A stretch of DNA of 8,985 nt from Ignavibacteriota bacterium (GTDB lineage: Bacteria; Bacteroidota; Ignavibacteria; Palsa-1295), in NCBI GenBank assembly GCA_025357895.1, contig JANYLL010000216.1, positions 1-8,985 of the forward strand. The letters are read 5' to 3'. The position numbers and the translations under genes are program-made. Shown here one piece after another: positions 7,319 to 8,985 of the stretch. Positions within the stretch are counted from its first letter, which is position 1; every line of letters begins with the position of its first letter. The notes beneath the pieces were generated by a model, which saw nothing but the letters and a program-made list of their open reading frames with translations, did no database searches and was not told where the DNA came from.

Positions 7319-7357
7319 GTTATCAATATTAATGATTGTAATACAGCATTAAGTAAA

Positions 7358-7365
7358 CAAAAATA
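7358..7365 (-). promoter_or_regulatory. Possible -7 element for the beta-propeller gene
   Basis: TATTTTTG on the minus strand fits the Bacteroidota -7 consensus TAnnTTTG and lies about 40 bases upstream of the ATG at 7318. No convincing TTG was found 19-21 bases further upstream, so only half of the promoter is supported. Confidence 0.35.
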
Positions 7366-7431
7366 TTAAAAGATCAGTTTTTAATATTCCGAGGCACAGA
7401 ATAAAATCCTTATGTAATGAGCCGTTTTTTC

Positions 7432-7491
7432 TACTTTTGTTTCGAATTACGACCGATTCCGCATTTAACGATGTTTCATTTCGTAATTTTG
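7432..7491 (+). promoter_or_regulatory. Two possible -7 elements for the carboxyltransferase gene
   Basis: TACTTTTG (7432-7439) and TAATTTTG (7484-7491) both match TAnnTTTG exactly on the plus strand. The second would start transcription near 7498, about 30 bases before the ATG at 7530, and is the better placed. Neither has a clear TTG at the -33 distance. They could be tandem promoters or one real and one chance match. Confidence 0.4.
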
Positions 7492-7529
7492 CATCCTATT
7501 TATATTCACATAACACCGTAATATTCAAA

Positions 7530-8985
7530 ATGTCGCAGATCGGCACATCCATAAATACTTCCTTGCCTCAGTTCGCAGCGCAATCGGATCATCACCTCAA
7601 TGAACTTCGTAAACTTCAGGGCATAGAAGAAACCGTCAAACTTGGCGGCGGGGAAAAAAATATTGCCAAACAACATGAAAAAGGAAAACTGACTGCCCGA
7701 GAGCGAATTGCCTTGCTTATTGATCCTGAATCTCATTTTGAAGAGATCGGATTATTAGCTGCATACGGATTGTATGAAGAGGAAGGCGGCGCACCTTCAG
7801 CCGGTGTTGTTGTAGGTGTGGGCATAGTCAGCGGCAAACTCTGTATTATTGTGGCTAATGATGCTACGGTAAAAGCAGGTGCTTGGTTTCCGATGACCTG
7901 TAAAAAGAACCTTCGTGCACAGGAAATTTCCATTGAAAATCGTTTACCTATTATTTATCTTGTAGATAGCGCCGGTGTCTATTTACCGATGCAGGATGAA
8001 ATTTTTCCCGACAAAGAGCATTTTGGCAGGATGTTCCGCAATAACGCTGTCATGAGTTCGATGGGAATTGTGCAGATCGCCGCAATCATGGGACCGTGTG
8101 TGGCCGGAGGCGCCTACCTCCCTATCATGAGTGATGAAGCATTAATCGTAGAAAAAACGGGACACGTTTTTTTAGCAGGAAGTGCTCTTGTCGAAGCGGC
8201 GATCGGCGAGAAGATCGATAACGAGAGTTTAGGCGGAGCACGAGTGCATTCGGAAATATCGGGTGTAACCGATTATAAAATGCCAAATGATAATGTCTGT
8301 CTTGAAACGATCCGATCAATTGTATCTAAGATCGGTGAAAAACCAAAAGCAGGATTTGACCGGATTAAATCTTCGCAGCCGAAGTTTGAAACCGATGAAA
8401 TTCTTTCTATACTACCGACTAATACCACTAAGCCCTACGACACATATGACATTATAGGACGTATTGTCGATAATTCTGAAATTGACGAATACAAAGCTGA
8501 TTATGGAAAAACGATCATTACTGCTTATGCCAGAATTGACGGTTGGGCAGTTGGTATTGTTGCCAATCAACGGAAAGTAATTAAAAATGCTAAAGGCGAA
8601 ATGCAAGTCGGAGGGGTGATCTATTCCGATTCAGCAGATAAAGCTGCCCGCTTTATTATGAATTGTAATCAGAAAATGATACCTCTTGTTTTCTTACAAG
8701 ATGTTACAGGTTTCATGGTTGGCTCACGAAGCGAGCATGGAGGAATTATCAAAGATGGTGCAAAGATGGTAAGTGCCGTGGCGAACTCAGTGGTTCCTAA
8801 ATTTACATTCATCACCGGCAATTCTTACGGTGCAGGAAATTATGCAATGTGCGGCAAGGCATACGATCCGCGTCTGATCTTCAGTTGGCATTCGGCAAGA
8901 CTTGCCGTTATGAGCGGAGCTGCAGCTTCAAAGACATTACTTTCAATAAAACTCTCTTCCCTTAAAAAAACGAACGAAACAATTA
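7530..8985 (+). CDS. Acyl-CoA carboxylase carboxyltransferase (beta) subunit, MCC-like, C-terminus cut by window edge
   Basis: An open frame of 485 codons from the ATG at 7530; family members are usually about 530-545 residues, so roughly 50 are missing. Biotin-dependent carboxylases of this type move CO2 from carboxybiotin to an acyl-CoA in the cytoplasm. Landmarks: GGGEKNIAKQHEKGKLTARE at 39-58; the N-terminal crotonase-like half with MGPCVAGGAYLPIMSDEALI at 187-206 and FLAGSALVEAAIGEKID at 214-230, then LGGARVHSEISGVTD at 234-248; the C-terminal half with QDVTGFMVG at 390-398, HGGIIKDGAKMV at 403-414 and GNSYGAGNYAMCGKAYDPR at 430-448. The GAGNYxMCGxAYxPR signature is that of methylcrotonyl-CoA/geranyl-CoA carboxylase beta subunits, not of propionyl-CoA carboxylase. 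The true substrate is uncertain, because Bacteroidota relatives carry generic acyl-CoA carboxylase names. The usual WP is WH at 453-454. No Shine-Dalgarno precedes the start. The biotin carboxylase partner is not in the window. Confidence 0.92.
   Translation, partial: MSQIGTSINTSLPQFAAQSDHHLNELRKLQGIEETVKLGGGEKNIAKQHEKGKLTARERIALLIDPESHFEEIGLLAAYGLYEEEGGAPSAGVVVGVGIVSGKLCIIVANDATVKAGAWFPMTCKKNLRAQEISIENRLPIIYLVDSAGVYLPMQDEIFPDKEHFGRMFRNNAVMSSMGIVQIAAIMGPCVAGGAYLPIMSDEALIVEKTGHVFLAGSALVEAAIGEKIDNESLGGARVHSEISGVTDYKMPNDNVCLETIRSIVSKIGEKPKAGFDRIKSSQPKFETDEILSILPTNTTKPYDTYDIIGRIVDNSEIDEYKADYGKTIITAYARIDGWAVGIVANQRKVIKNAKGEMQVGGVIYSDSADKAARFIMNCNQKMIPLVFLQDVTGFMVGSRSEHGGIIKDGAKMVSAVANSVVPKFTFITGNSYGAGNYAMCGKAYDPRLIFSWHSARLAVMSGAAASKTLLSIKLSSLKKTNETI

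Overview
The window looks like a chromosomal stretch from a member of the Bacteroidota, or of the wider Bacteroidota/Chlorobiota/Ignavibacteria group. Four things support this. Two large genes end in a PNP-type C-terminal domain typical of type IX secretion system (T9SS) cargo. All three exported proteins have a predicted signal-peptidase I site of the form Ala|Gln, matching the Bacteroidetes 'Q-rule'. Start codons are preceded by A/T-rich sequence without a clear Shine-Dalgarno motif. Several intergenic regions carry TAnnTTTG elements, the Bacteroidota -7 promoter type. Base composition is AT-leaning, with AT-rich intergenic gaps. The exact lineage cannot be fixed from this sequence.

Layout. 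(1) 1-658, minus: N-terminal 219 codons of an exported protein of unknown function, running off the left edge. (2) 659-848: divergent promoter region with a good -33/-7 pair for the minus gene. (3) 849-3848, plus: a complete 999-residue secreted zinc metallopeptidase (HEYGH...E) with a propeptide-like N-terminus, a MAM/jelly-roll-like domain and a T9SS sorting domain. (4) 3849-3880: a terminator-like hairpin between convergent genes. (5) 3920-4282, minus: a small protein with a likely helix-turn-helix C-terminus. (6) 4333-4462: a long-range, rod-like inverted structure that could be a small RNA or leader. (7) 4463-4729: AT-rich, no gene recognised. (8) 4730-4757: a perfect 12-bp hairpin ending the next gene. 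(9) 4778-7318, minus: an 846-residue secreted Asp-box (BNR) beta-propeller protein with a T9SS sorting domain. (10) 7319-7529: divergent promoter region. (11) 7530 to the right edge, plus: the first 485 codons of a biotin-dependent acyl-CoA carboxylase carboxyltransferase subunit, closest in motif pattern to the methylcrotonyl-CoA/geranyl-CoA carboxylase beta type.

The genes do not form one operon: orientations alternate and each gene has its own intergenic space. The two T9SS cargo proteins are probably independent surface or extracellular proteins. The carboxyltransferase is a housekeeping-type metabolic gene whose partner biotin carboxylase subunit would lie outside the window. No mobile element, CRISPR array, tRNA or rRNA was seen. 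The least explained part is 3849-4777: a small HTH-like protein, a rod-shaped inverted structure just upstream of it, and two hairpins sharing an AAAGGTCAGG arm.
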